Positions 22,841 through 32,558 of a DNA stretch of 64,000 bases are shown here, in pieces; the first letter of the stretch is position 1, and each line of letters opens with the position of its first letter. This DNA comes from Aphelocoma coerulescens (Eukaryota; Chordata; Aves; Passeriformes; Corvidae), in contig NW_027184083.1 of the NCBI RefSeq assembly GCF_041296385.1, forward strand, positions 2,914,001 to 2,978,000. Reading direction: 5' to 3'. A program made the translations under genes and the position numbers. Under the pieces are notes generated by a model. The model had not been told where the DNA came from, did not search any database, and worked only from the letters and a program-made list of their open reading frames with translations.

Positions 22841-24192
22841 TGTCGCGGGTTGGGTTTGTAACCGGGCAGAAACACCAATTTAGTGTAGTGGTTTGGTCTA
22901 AAATACTCATTACTGTTTATCTTCTGTGAGATAAGAATTAGGAGAAATGCAAAGCAGGCACCAACTTGAATGAATATAAAGAAGTTTATTAACAGACCTA
23001 AAAGAAGAAAAGAAAAAAAAAAAATTATACCACCTTCAGAACTCTCCTCCTCCCCCCACCTTCCTCCCTTCTCCCACTGACAATGTAAAGACAACCCTTA
23101 AGATGTTCAGTCTGTTTACCACTTCCATAATAACCTTGTTCAGTCCATTTAGAAAGAGAAGTCTCTTTTTGCTCATGCTATGAAAACAGTATCACACCGA
23201 GACAGCCACCCACTTCCAAATATTGTTCAGTCCATTCAGGAAGAGGAGTCTCTCTGCTTACGATGTGAGTCCCTTCCCCCGACTTGCAGCTTTTCCCGCA
23301 ACTGCTTTCGAGGGTCCACTCTTGAAAGCTTTCTGGGGTACAATTTTAAGGTTGAGCTGTTCAGAAACAAAAAAAACAGAGGCCCTTCTCCTTCCCTGGG
23401 AGCAAAGGGTCATCTTCATCTTTAAGACTATCTCTGGAAGCATCTCTAGGAATTGAGGTTTTTCTCCTTTCCTCTTTGGAGCAAAAGTCCTCATCTGGTT
23501 CATCTGGTTCATCTCTCTCTGTCCAAACTTCTCATGAAATTACAGCTGCGGCAGCATCTGCCTATTGCTTACGAGTTGAACACTCCACCCCCCATATCTT
23601 CATGAAATTACAACGGGATACTCTGATATATCATAGCTTCACAACAGACTTTCAGCTTTAAGCATCTCCTCTCTCTCTTCCCTCAGGTTTTCAGCTCTTC
23701 ACAGCAATAAAAGGGTTAATCTCACCTCGGCCTTGCAGCTGGAATGTGGCTTATCGCTGTTGGTCACTGACCTCTGCCGGACAGAGGTGCCGCTTTGCTG
23801 AATCTCGGCCGCAGTGGAGGGGGGGGTTCCGAGCCGCTCTGGCCGCCCATGGCAAGGCAGTGGGGGGGGGTTCCACGGCTGGAACAGGCCCATGGCTCCA
23901 GGCTGGCCGTGGCCTGGCCCGGCCTGGCCCAAGCAGGGCCTGGCCAGGCCTGCTAGCCCCTGCACGGGGCCTGCAGCCACCTGTCCCAGCGCCGGAAACG
24001 AGAGAGAGCTTGGGGGGGGAGTTTGTCTATTCTTAAGTGTGTATCACAGAGGCAGTCACAACTTTAAGTGGCTTAAAGAATTGTCCATATTCAAACTGGC
24101 CAGCTGATAGGTTCTATCAGGTCCCAGAGGAAGCTGTAAGCACCCCTTAGCAAGGATATCCCTTCCGGGACTATGCTTGCTAACCTATGACA
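22841..24192 (-). repeat. solo LTR (family D, long-end form, copy 1)
   Basis: A 1.35-kb LTR. On the minus strand it starts TGTCATAGGTTAGC and ends AACCCGCGACA, with AATAAA near 22990. It is near-identical to 43197-44542. The flanks TGAGG and CAAGG are only a weak target duplication. Apparent ORFs inside recur identically in other copies and are LTR sequence, not genes. Confidence 0.85.
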
Positions 24193-24343
24193 CAAGGTTT
24201 CCATTGAATGCAGTGTGGAATCTGCTCAAGTAGGAACTGCTGGGTGATGCTTATTGAGATATATTTTTTCTTTAGGATGTGACTGTCTCCAAACTGGAGG
24301 ATATTTAACAAACGGTAAGTAAATTGGTTTTGCCTCATTTAAG

Positions 24344-24466
24344 GTATGGAATGGCAGAGCGATGCAAAGAACTGGTAGAAGCAGGATATGATGTTCACCA
24401 ACCAGACAAAGAAAATGTGACTCTTCTTCACTGGGCAGCAACAAACAACAGACAGGAGCTGGTGAA
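24344..24466 (+). CDS. ankyrin-repeat exon of ZDHHC13/17-like palmitoyltransferase
   Basis: This is preceded by a CCTCATTTAAG acceptor and followed by GAA|GTAAGC. It encodes [17 protein letters not shown] and then [12 protein letters not shown], matching the start of the ankyrin domain of the Golgi palmitoyltransferases ZDHHC17 (HIP14) and ZDHHC13 as I recall them. No stop is present in the exon. No neighbouring exon of the gene is visible in the window. It could be a functional exon with long introns or an isolated pseudogene fragment. I cannot choose between the two paralogues. Confidence 0.65.
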
Positions 24467-24889
24467 GTAAGCCGGGAGTCCCTGTGACAGTAACACAGCG
24501 TATTCTGCCAGTTACCTATAGTCGCTTTGTTGCTTTTGTGCTTGAAGACAGAGGAATGCACTGCCTGAGAAGAAAAGGGCAGACAGCCTGGTTTCTTTAG
24601 ATGTGAAATCATGTAGTACATGAAATCATGAAGTGTTCCTGGGTTTGGTTTTTTTAACAAAGTGTCTTGTTTTAAAAGTCAAATGTCTGCTAAGGAAGGT
24701 GGGAACCTTCCTGGAATGGCAAGAAGACCGCTCTCTCCAAATCATTATAACTTCGAAAATTATGGGGCTTAAAAAAATGCAAGAAAAGGAGTAACAGTTC
24801 CTTAGTATAGAATATGCACAGAACAAACCCCAGCACAAACAGAGGAGGTTCCCCCGCCGAGGGCCCTGTTTGCCCTTTGCTGTAGTTAT

Positions 24890-25035
24890 AACCAGGCCCG
24901 GCAGGGGCCGCTGGTGGCTGCGGCGGGCGCGGGGTGGGGCCGGGATCCTGCGCGGCCAGCGGGCGGCAGGGCTAAGGCCACTGTGGCCTGCAGGGGGCGG
25001 GGCCAGGGTCACTCGCGGCCGGCAGGGGGCGCTTC
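24890..25035 (+). promoter_or_regulatory. cluster of CTCF-like motifs in GC-rich DNA
   Basis: Three closely spaced cores fit the CTCF pattern: GGCAGGGGCCGCTGG (about 24899), GCAGGGGGCGGGG (about 24992) and CCGGCAGGGGGCGCT (about 25018). The last is near consensus. Binding is inference. Confidence 0.4.
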
Positions 25036-25559
25036 ACTGCACGCTTGGACCCTCACCGGGCAGGGGCAGCGGTGGCTCGGACACAACAGAGCAAAGGGAG
25101 CCATTCCCCGTGCACTCAGGGGACGGTGGACACACCCCGGCTCCAGGCGGAACACCATGCACCATCTGTGCATTCCCGAGCGGCAGGGAGGCAGGGAAAG
25201 CAGGCACATTCGATCACATTGCCGAATTGCAGTGTAGCAAAGTCCCGAAGCCGAATGCACAAAAGCTCCCACAGCAACCACGCAAGCGACTGCCCTGATC
25301 TGCCGGCGGAAGGGAAGCAGGCAGTTTTACACCGCAGTCACTGAATTCCAGGATTGCCGTAAGTCTCGCGCAGAGCGTACACCTTTTGCACGATGTGCGA
25401 CTCCCTGGGCAGCCTTTAAAAACACGTGCCCTAAAGCAAGGCCCTCCATCCTCCCCAAGGTTTCCCGGCTGCCAAATCCTAAAGATACAGTGACAATCTT
25501 TTTGGGGCAAAAGATCATGGGATAGATACCTTATGGTTAGGAATCCCCCCAAGCCGGTG

Positions 25560-25925
25560 TCATTCCAGGGAGTTGGAGAGAGAGGGAAGGTCCTCCCCGA
25601 GCCTCCTTTTCTCCAGGCTGAGCCCCCATCTCCCTCAGCCGCTTCTCCTCAGACTTGTGCTCCAGAGCCTGCCCCAGCTCAGTTCCCTTGTCTGGACACG
25701 CTCCAGCACCTCAAAGTCTTTCTTGCAGTGAGGGACCCAAAACTGATCCCACGATTCGAGGTGGGGCCTCAGCGGTGCCCAAAACAGGGGGACAGTCACT
25801 GCCGTGGTCCTGCTGGCCACACTGTTGCTGACCCAGGCCAGGATGCCAATGTCCTTCTTGGCCACCTGGGCACACCTGGGCTCATGTTCAGCAGCTCTTG
25901 GTCACCACCCCCAGGTCTTTTTCTG
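25560..25925 (-). repeat. CR1 LINE, 3' part of ORF2
   Basis: On the minus strand this carries the familiar bird CR1 tail: AACATGAGC, then CAGGTGGCCAAGAAGG, GGCATCCTGGC and CTGGAGCGTGTCC. It is truncated and full of changes. Confidence 0.8.
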
Positions 25926-26189
25926 CGGGGCCATTGGAAATTGCATAGAACGGTCAGTGCAATGTGGGGAGTTTAGTAACAAGTCCAGGCAGCCCAGTCT
26001 GATTTAGGGACTCTGTGGCCGCTTTGCTAACAAGTCAAGGCGGCCCAATTCCCTTTAAGGGCTCTGTGGCCGCTGTGGCCGCCTAAAATAACCAGCCCGT
26101 AGCGCTGCAGGGGGATGTTGCGAGCCAAGTGCAGGTGTAAACTATGCCCTTGGACAGCAATTCCCACTCTTCCAGAACGTTTGGGTTTA

Positions 26190-26515
26190 TTTAGTGATCC
26201 CTCCTGCCCGGTGGCCGAAGCGCCTTCTGCGCGCCCGCGTTGCTGGCCGTGCTGGCGGGCGCAGCCACGGAGTAAGAGGCGCTCCGCACGGGTCCCCGCG
26301 GCCGCCGCTCCCCAGCTCACGGCCGAGTGCTCCGCACGCGCAGCGGGACAGGGGCGGAGCGCGCGCCACCAATGGGGAGCCGCGGGACGGGCGGGGCTCG
26401 GCGGGGATTGGGCGGGGCCGTGGGGCGGGGGCGGGTCCCGGAGGGGCCTGTGCCGCTGAGGGGCCATCAGTGCGACAGACCGGGAGCGGCGGCGGCGGGG
26501 CGGGCGCAGGGAGCA

Positions 26516-26548
<33 letters not shown>

Positions 26549-26760
26549 GGGGGAGTGACCCCTGGCGAGGGAGTGACCGGCCCCCGGCGGGGGACTGACA
26601 GAGCCCCAGTGAAGGAGTGGCCCCGGTCGTGTGGGTGGGTGCGTTCCTTCCTTACCGTGTGTGGGATCGGGCCTGGAAGGGAGCCAGCCGTGTGGGCAAA
26701 GGGGAGCGGCGAGCCGCCTTCCCCTCACATCGCTTCTGAAAAGAAGCCTACGGGCTACTA
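26190..26760. promoter_or_regulatory. CpG island with GC boxes and CCAAT boxes
   Basis: Strongly CpG-rich, with several GGGCGGGGC boxes and CCAAT/ATTGG elements (about 26369-26412). A (GGTTCT)n repeat of about five units lies at 26517-26548. It looks like a housekeeping-type, possibly bidirectional promoter. I could not attach a first coding exon to it. Confidence 0.5.
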
Positions 26761-26831
26761 GAGGGAGTGGCCTTCAAATGGGACAGTGGGGATTTGGATT
26801 ACATATTAAAATTTTTTTTTTGCTGTTGGGG

Positions 26832-26880
26832 TGGTCAGGCATTGGAACAGGTTGCCCAGGGAGGTGGTGGTTGCAGAGGG
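26832..26880 (+). repeat. short CR1 LINE fragment
   Basis: Contains GCATTGGAACAGGTTGCCCA and GAGGTGG, a well-known part of the CR1 ORF2 3' end, in plus orientation. Confidence 0.6.
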
Positions 26881-29000
26881 TACAGTCAGGCTCAGTCAAT
26901 GTCCAGATAATGGATCAGGTTGGCAGCGATGAGGCACGTCGAGTCGGGAAGTCAGTCCGTAGTCCAGATTATAGGATGATGATCTTTACCATAAGAAGTG
27001 TTTGATCAGACCAAAAGAAAGCTGTAGTGCATGTTGCACAGAGAGAATTAGGTGTTGCCGAGTAAGTCATTCTCCATTGCCACTGAATTTTTGCTTGGAT
27101 AGGATTCTGTCTTGTTTTCTGTGGTGTAAATGACATATATGGAGCAAGGAGTCTGGGCAAAAGCATCCAATTGACAAGGTCCAGTACAGGTAATGTTATA
27201 GCAGTAGCAATTTCTCAAATTAAGAAAGGCAGTTAAGTTTACAGGACTTTATTTCCAGAGGTTTATGAGAATGTGGTGAAACTTGTTTTTTCCTTTTGCC
27301 TGTATGTGTAAGTAATAAGCCATATATTATCTATGCATCTTAAAAGAAATTACCAGTTAGCAGGAAGTTTAATGGATTACTTTGATATCATTGCAGTGCT
27401 CCAAGCAGTGTCCCACTAATGTCACCCTTGAAAACTGGAATGTGAAGGACCAACAGCTTGCTCATCTTCATGCCTGGGTCACTTTGTTGCATGCATGGCA
27501 GTGCTGTTAAATTTGTTTCTTCCAGAATAAAAAATAAATTTTAAAAAAAAAATTGGAGGATTGTTGGGGGTGTGTATTGGATTAACTTTTGTCCTGATAT
27601 TTCCTATTTATTGCTACTCTTTGGTCAATATCACCTATCAAGTTTGAAGATCACCTATGAAATCTCTGTAATATGCTGGGAATTTTAAATATAGAAGTGT
27701 CAATATTTGCAAAATATTGGGTTCAATAAAATCTAATGGGAAAACACAGCCAAAGCTTCTGGTAATTACTTGGAGCAGTAACCAAGTTGTTTGGTTGGAT
27801 TACTGTAGGAAGAAAAGTTACAAATGCTCACTTGAAGAGGGCACAAGAGGCTGAGCAGCTCCCAGACTGCCTTAGATCTACCTCAGGAAAAAAAATCCAT
27901 GCCAGTGTTGTAGTGTATAACCTTTATGGATTGTCAGCATTCCATTTACGGATGGAATGGAGCGGGGACAGGGGAACTTGCAATACCTCTGGGAAGGGAG
28001 GATGCCTTCCCACCTGGGAAACCTCTGTCACAAATGGCATTTCTGAGATCAGGGCTCCATCTCTGCAGCATAAGGGTGGTTGTAAAGGAATGGGATTGCT
28101 CGGTTCCAGTTTCACTATGACAGTGAGAATGTTAACAGGAGAATGTGCTGTTGCCTCGTGGTGGCAGCCAAACTATTTCCTGCTCTTACTTAGCAGTCTA
28201 AGGTTCTGATCATGTGTTAACCTACAGCTGTACTGCCTCAATTGGTTCTATTCAATAATGCAGAGCCTTCACTCAAGGTTAGAAGTGATGTGCAGTTGAA
28301 GGTAAAACTGTAATAGCATATTTTTTCTGCTTTATTTCATACAGGATAAAGTCTCAATGTGTGTATCAAATCAAAAGCTGGCTTTACTTTTAGATGATGG
28401 ATACAGATCTATGTTATGGCTACTGGACAGGTAATGAAACGATTTTTTTTAAATTATGCTATCCAAACTTTAAAAATATATTTTCCATTAAAAATGCAAA
28501 AAATTTTTGCCGTCCAAAGTAATGTAAAATACATGTTTTATCATCTTCCTGTAGTATAAATCAAACCAACAAAAACTATCTAGTAAGTGTCTGTTGCACC
28601 AGCTACATCTCTATAAAGTAGCATGGAAAGATTGGAGAATCATTACAAGAATAAACCAAAGGAAAGGTCTTCTGAGAAGAGGGAATGAAAACAGGAAACA
28701 GATGAGTTCTGAAGGGAAAAATATTAAAGAGAGAAACAATTGCCAATGTTTTTGCAAAAATAAAAAAGGACAAATATGTGCAGTTACATCTTGTAGCTAG
28801 AAGATATTGAGAATTGTATTGTATATTTTAAAATTCTAATCTGGACAATGTGTAATCCAGGTTATGAACTAATAAGAGTTGTAAGAGTTATGAGGCATAG
28901 TCACAATAAGAGTTGTGAGAATGAGCTTAAACAAACTCTGTGTCCACTATAAAAGAGTTACAGAAGAGATGATGTATTCACAGCTGGCATAGAACAGTCA
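26881..29000. other. AT-rich non-coding stretch
   Basis: No gene, LTR or LINE was recognised. There are several A/T runs and scattered polyadenylation-like signals. It may be intron of the gene carrying the ankyrin exon. Confidence 0.4.
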
Positions 29001-29099
29001 AGTTATGAAGCCTTTCTTGTTTAAGCAGGATATACAAAAGAGGAGGCCTCCAGTAAGGCACTCCCAGAAGCCAGAGGCAGAGCAGCGATTGTGCTGGAG

Positions 29100-29930
29100 C
29101 CGCCAGTTCCCTGACCAAGGTTCCAAGAATGATGTGGCAGTACAAGAGAAGAAGACTTTTGGTGTGGTGCTGGAAAAAATGATCCAGAAGCAAAGGCAGA
29201 TGTTCCCATCTGCGGGGCACTTAGAACCATCAGCAATGGAGAAGAAGGATGAGGATGAATTCCACACGTTGGATACTCCTGACAGGAGACTTGACCATAC
29301 CTGGCACCTCTGTGAGAGCTGCAGGACTGGAGACAGAGGAAGCCCTTTGGACAGGACTCGCTGCTCCCTCAGAGCTGCAGCTCTCAGCAGAACTGTTTCA
29401 TTGCTGAGGATGCACCTGGCCAGGAAGAGCCTTGCAGAGGAATAGGAAACCAGCTCATTGCGGTCAGGGAATGGCTGACGGATGTTTCCCAGCAGCAACT
29501 TTCCTGGAGGTGCCAATTCCAGTCCGTGACTCGCAGGTTTCTGCTGCGCTGCCATAGGAGAAGGCCTTTGGCATGGTGCTAGAGAAGGTCCTCAAGCCGC
29601 AAAGGCAGATGTTTGCAGCTCCAGGGAATTCCCTGATGTCAGCAGTGGCAGAGCAGGATGAGGAAGATCTCCACGCTTGGGATACTTGTGACAAGATTCA
29701 CCGTGACTCCCAGTGCCTCCGTGAGAGCTGAGAGACTGGAGACGGAGGAAGCCCTTTGGACAGGACTCGCTGCTCCCTCAGAGCTGCAGCTCTCAGCAGA
29801 ACCGTCTCATTGCTGAGGATGCACCTGGCCAGGAAGAGCCTTGCAGAGGAATAGGAGGCCAGCTCATTGCAGTAAGGGAATCGCTCACGGATGTTTCCCA
29901 GCAGCAACTTTCCTGGAGGTGCCAGTTCCT
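29100..29930 (-). repeat. tandem duplication, about 400-bp unit, two copies
   Basis: 29130-29520 and 29550-29930 align along their length. The most conserved part, about 210 bp (from CTGCTCCCTCAGAGCTGC to TTTCCTGGAGGTGCCA), is nearly identical. Both strands of that part have long open frames. The minus strand reads LAPPGKLLLGNIR and then SARLFLARCILSNETVLL in each unit. I do not recognise the protein. The right unit is cut by an LTR at 29930. Confidence 0.6.
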
Positions 29931-30367
29931 GCCGACTTCGGGTGGGGGGAGCCATGCAGACAATCAATGTGATTGGTAAGCAAGCTTCGTTTATTAGCAA
30001 TACAGAGGCACTTCTATAGTATTGAATTCAAGCCTATCAGATCTTTAATTAGTTTAAACTTACAAAGGCGCATTCTTACCTCTACTTAATTGGGTTAGGT
30101 AAAAGACTGCATTTGGTAAGCTGTATGTTTTGTCTTGAGAGATCAAAGTTTTTCCTCCCTTCTCATGGTCAGCACATCTTTATCAGAACAGCACTGGACC
30201 TCCTAAAAACTCCCTTTTTGTTCCCAGGCCTGTTTCTCACACAGGCACTTTCTCATGGAGGCTTTTTCTTATGCAGGCCTTTGCTTGCAGGCTTTTGCTT
30301 GTACAGTTATTGATTTGTTCCCTTTATCAATGATCCATGTCCCTGATCCTCTAACCATTCTCCAACA
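29930..30367 (-). repeat. 3' LTR of alpharetrovirus-like ERV with env
   Basis: On the minus strand it starts TGTTGGAGAATGG directly after a purine tract (AAAAAGGGGGAAT), has AATAAACG (about 29988) and ends AAGTCGGCA. The same purine tract precedes the LTR at 38844. The env stop codon lies inside this LTR. Confidence 0.75.
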
Positions 30368-31650
30368 ATTCCCCCTTTTTCTTTTTGTACAAGCAATACT
30401 TGATTGGCTACAGATGTAGTAACTTTGTATATCATCTTTTGGAAGCATTGGCACAGGCAAGGTAGGCACACTATTATTAATAATATTACTAGTCCCACAG
30501 TAATCAAATGCTGTATGAGTGAAACTAGCCATGGTCCTAAACCTAGTGACTTTAACCATCCTTCTAAGCCGAGACCATCTTCTTTCTGTAATTGGGTGGT
30601 TAATTGATGTAACTCACTTATCTGCTTGTGAATTGATTGGGAGTGATCGGACAAATTCATACAGCACATTCCATCAAAATCTTTGCAACCATGTCCATGA
30701 GCTAACAACAGAAAATCAATCACAGCTCGGTTTTGCAAGGTAGCATGCCTCACTGAATCTACATCTACTAAAAGCTCTGATAATGCTTTTGATGTTGAAT
30801 TGGTTTGTTTAGCAAGCCAACAGCCTAGCTTGTTTAATATACTCAAGGCTCCGGCAGAAGCAACTCCAGGTGCTAAAAAAGACGCACTTATTATGGCTGC
30901 TGGGGACCAAAATTTAACATCATTCCGGCATTCAGCTGTAAACTGATGAGCCATACGCTTTATTCGGTGATGCCGGGTCATTTGCAATATCGTTGATGTA
31001 TTTGGTGTTAGCAATAACAATCTGCCAATTGTACACGGTCCACCTCTTAAGCGAGAAGGAATTCCTGACCATGCTCGATCACCGCAAATCAAAAAGCAAC
31101 CAGATGGCAAAGCTAAAGGAGAGTTAGTAGATACAGACAGCTTTCTAGCAGTGTAATTGCACCAAATGGAACTATTGCGATACACTGGTAGACTGGAGTT
31201 TACATTAGTGGGAGGCATCTTGCAGTTTTCTTGTTTGCATGACTCACTTGTCCAATTAAACACAACACAGGCATCTGCTTTTACAGATCCTAGTAACTCT
31301 AGCTCTTGCAGTTCAGCAGGGGCAATAGGTAAGTAGGGTACCCATCGATTCCAATTGTTGACTGTGACAAATGAATTAGTCACATTACAGGTTGGGGTAC
31401 GGGTTGGACATGGCCAAACATCTGTTGGCAACCCTACTAAACAAGTGGAAAATGGATTCCTGGGAGAAGAAAGAGATAGGCAAATAGCAGTCTGTTTGGT
31501 TAGGTTAGCCAGAGTAACCCAAATATTCATCTTGGGCTGCACTGGGACCCATGCTTGGGAGCTGGGTACCAGGCAAGCATTAGCGATGATGAGTATTAGA
31601 CCGAGATAACTTAATATTTTTCCACCTGCGGTTTTGTGCATCCCACTCAT
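30307..31650 (-). CDS. env: alpharetrovirus-like envelope glycoprotein, full open frame
   Basis: A 447-codon intact envelope gene. The visible plan is a hydrophobic signal peptide (about 11-33), a short surface subunit with many N-glycosylation sequons, a furin-type cleavage site RIKR (229-232), then the transmembrane subunit. In that subunit Cys241 and Cys277 would be its residues 9 and 45, the spacing that brackets the internal fusion peptide of avian leukosis virus-type Env. An immunosuppressive-like heptad region (about 305-321) precedes a C-X6-CC motif (322-330). A membrane anchor spans about 378-400. The surface part (about 200 residues after the signal) is shorter than in exogenous alpharetroviruses. 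The C-terminus overlaps the 3' LTR. The gene is open while its provirus's gag and pol are absent. Confidence 0.88.
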   Translation of the reverse strand: MSGMHKTAGGKILSYLGLILIIANACLVPSSQAWVPVQPKMNIWVTLANLTKQTAICLSLSSPRNPFSTCLVGLPTDVWPCPTRTPTCNVTNSFVTVNNWNRWVPYLPIAPAELQELELLGSVKADACVVFNWTSESCKQENCKMPPTNVNSSLPVYRNSSIWCNYTARKLSVSTNSPLALPSGCFLICGDRAWSGIPSRLRGGPCTIGRLLLLTPNTSTILQMTRHHRIKRMAHQFTAECRNDVKFWSPAAIISASFLAPGVASAGALSILNKLGCWLAKQTNSTSKALSELLVDVDSVRHATLQNRAVIDFLLLAHGHGCKDFDGMCCMNLSDHSQSIHKQISELHQLTTQLQKEDGLGLEGWLKSLGLGPWLVSLIQHLITVGLVILLIIVCLPCLCQCFQKMIYKVTTSVANQVLLVQKEKGGIVGEWLEDQGHGSLIKGTNQ

Positions 31651-31972
31651 TTTCTAACACTTCATGTGAGACAGGAATGCTAACTTCCTTTCCACACTGT
31701 AGGTCTAATTTGCAGGTCCTTTTAAACTCTTCTAACCACCTTATACCTTGCTGACACTGCCACACAATCAACAAGCATCGTCGTGTAGCTATGCTTTCAA
31801 TTAGAGGCAAAGATTGTTCGACCGAGCAGCCAGTGTAATTTTCCAAGGCTTGGAACCAATTCTCTCGGTCGTGCCAGCAGCTGGTGTAGCAAGGGACTAA
31901 GGTACTTTGGTGTACCCAAATTCTTCTATTACAACGACCACAAAGTATTTTAACCCAAGCTCTACAGTTCAC
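31580..31972 (-). CDS. 130-codon ORF overlapping the env start, unknown
   Basis: It lies just upstream of env on the same strand and overlaps its first 71 bases in another frame. It is Cys- and Trp-rich (CGRCNRR, SCWHDREN, CSVEQ) with no clear signal peptide. I do not recognise it. It could be an accessory gene, a 5' coding exon spliced to env, or the end of a pol frame. Pol would be expected here, but I see no integrase motifs in it. The Met may not be the real start, because the region to its right is replaced at 32057 by another provirus's LTR. Confidence 0.35.
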   Translation of the reverse strand: MNCRAWVKILCGRCNRRIWVHQSTLVPCYTSCWHDRENWFQALENYTGCSVEQSLPLIESIATRRCLLIVWQCQQGIRWLEEFKRTCKLDLQCGKEVSIPVSHEVLENEWDAQNRRWKNIKLSRSNTHHR

Positions 31973-32056
31973 ACTACTACAGCTAAAACAATCTCTTTTT
32001 TTTTTTTACTAAACCGGGGATCAGGATTTATACCTGGCTCAAATGGATTATATGCA

Positions 32057-32431
32057 TGTAGGTACAAAAATGCTGTTAGAGAGGATTTTCTTGTTATTTT
32101 CTAAGTCCATGAGAGACTTTTCTCTCTCACAGAAGAGGTGGCAGGGAATGTAAACAACCAAGACACCTGCAACCTTGAAAAGTCTTGTTTATGGTATAGT
32201 AGAAAAATATTTTGACAATGGATGTTTTAGGATTTTAGCCAATCACCCCCAAGGGGTGGCTGGTCCTTTGTCCAATTAGACTAAGAGGAAAAAAGTCTAT
32301 AAAAGAGTTTGTAAAATAATTAAATAAATCAATCTTGCTGCACAATTCCTGCCTGCTGGATCTTGTCTCCTCCTCCTCCCTATGGCTGCGGGACACGGGG
32401 ATATACCGTAGGAACCAGGCCTGCGGTAATA
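32057..32431 (+). repeat. 5' LTR (family C)
   Basis: It starts TGTAGGTAC and ends GGTAATA, with TATAAAAGAG near 32299 and AATAAATC near 32325. It is the counterpart of 38844-39218. Confidence 0.88.
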
Positions 32432-32433
32432 TT

Positions 32434-32452
32434 TGGTGCTGCCCGACGTGAT
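32434..32452 (+). other. primer binding site, tRNA-Trp-like
   Basis: TGGTGCTGCCCGACGTGAT, two bases beyond the LTR. It resembles the tRNA-Trp site of avian leukosis-type viruses, differing mainly near its middle. Confidence 0.7.
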
Positions 32453-32558
32453 CTGCACTCTCTGACGTGTCCTGCTGCTGAGAGCCATGCCGAATTCCTC
32501 TAGAGGTACGCTGTTCCCATTCCTCCCCCGGGACCAGGAAGTCCGACAGGACTGAGAA

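Noticed and set aside
23180..23661. Open frames repeated at 43531-44012 and 34917-35323
   Set aside because: They recur because they lie in copies of the same LTR; no coding features.
27397..27540. Possible terminal exon with polyadenylation signals
   Set aside because: An acceptor-like TTGCAG and a short open frame occur, but nothing supports transcription or homology.
28345..28431. Possible 29-codon exon with acceptor TTTATTTCATACAG and donor CAG|GTAATG
   Set aside because: Splice-like ends and an open frame, but the protein is not recognisable and there is no neighbouring exon.
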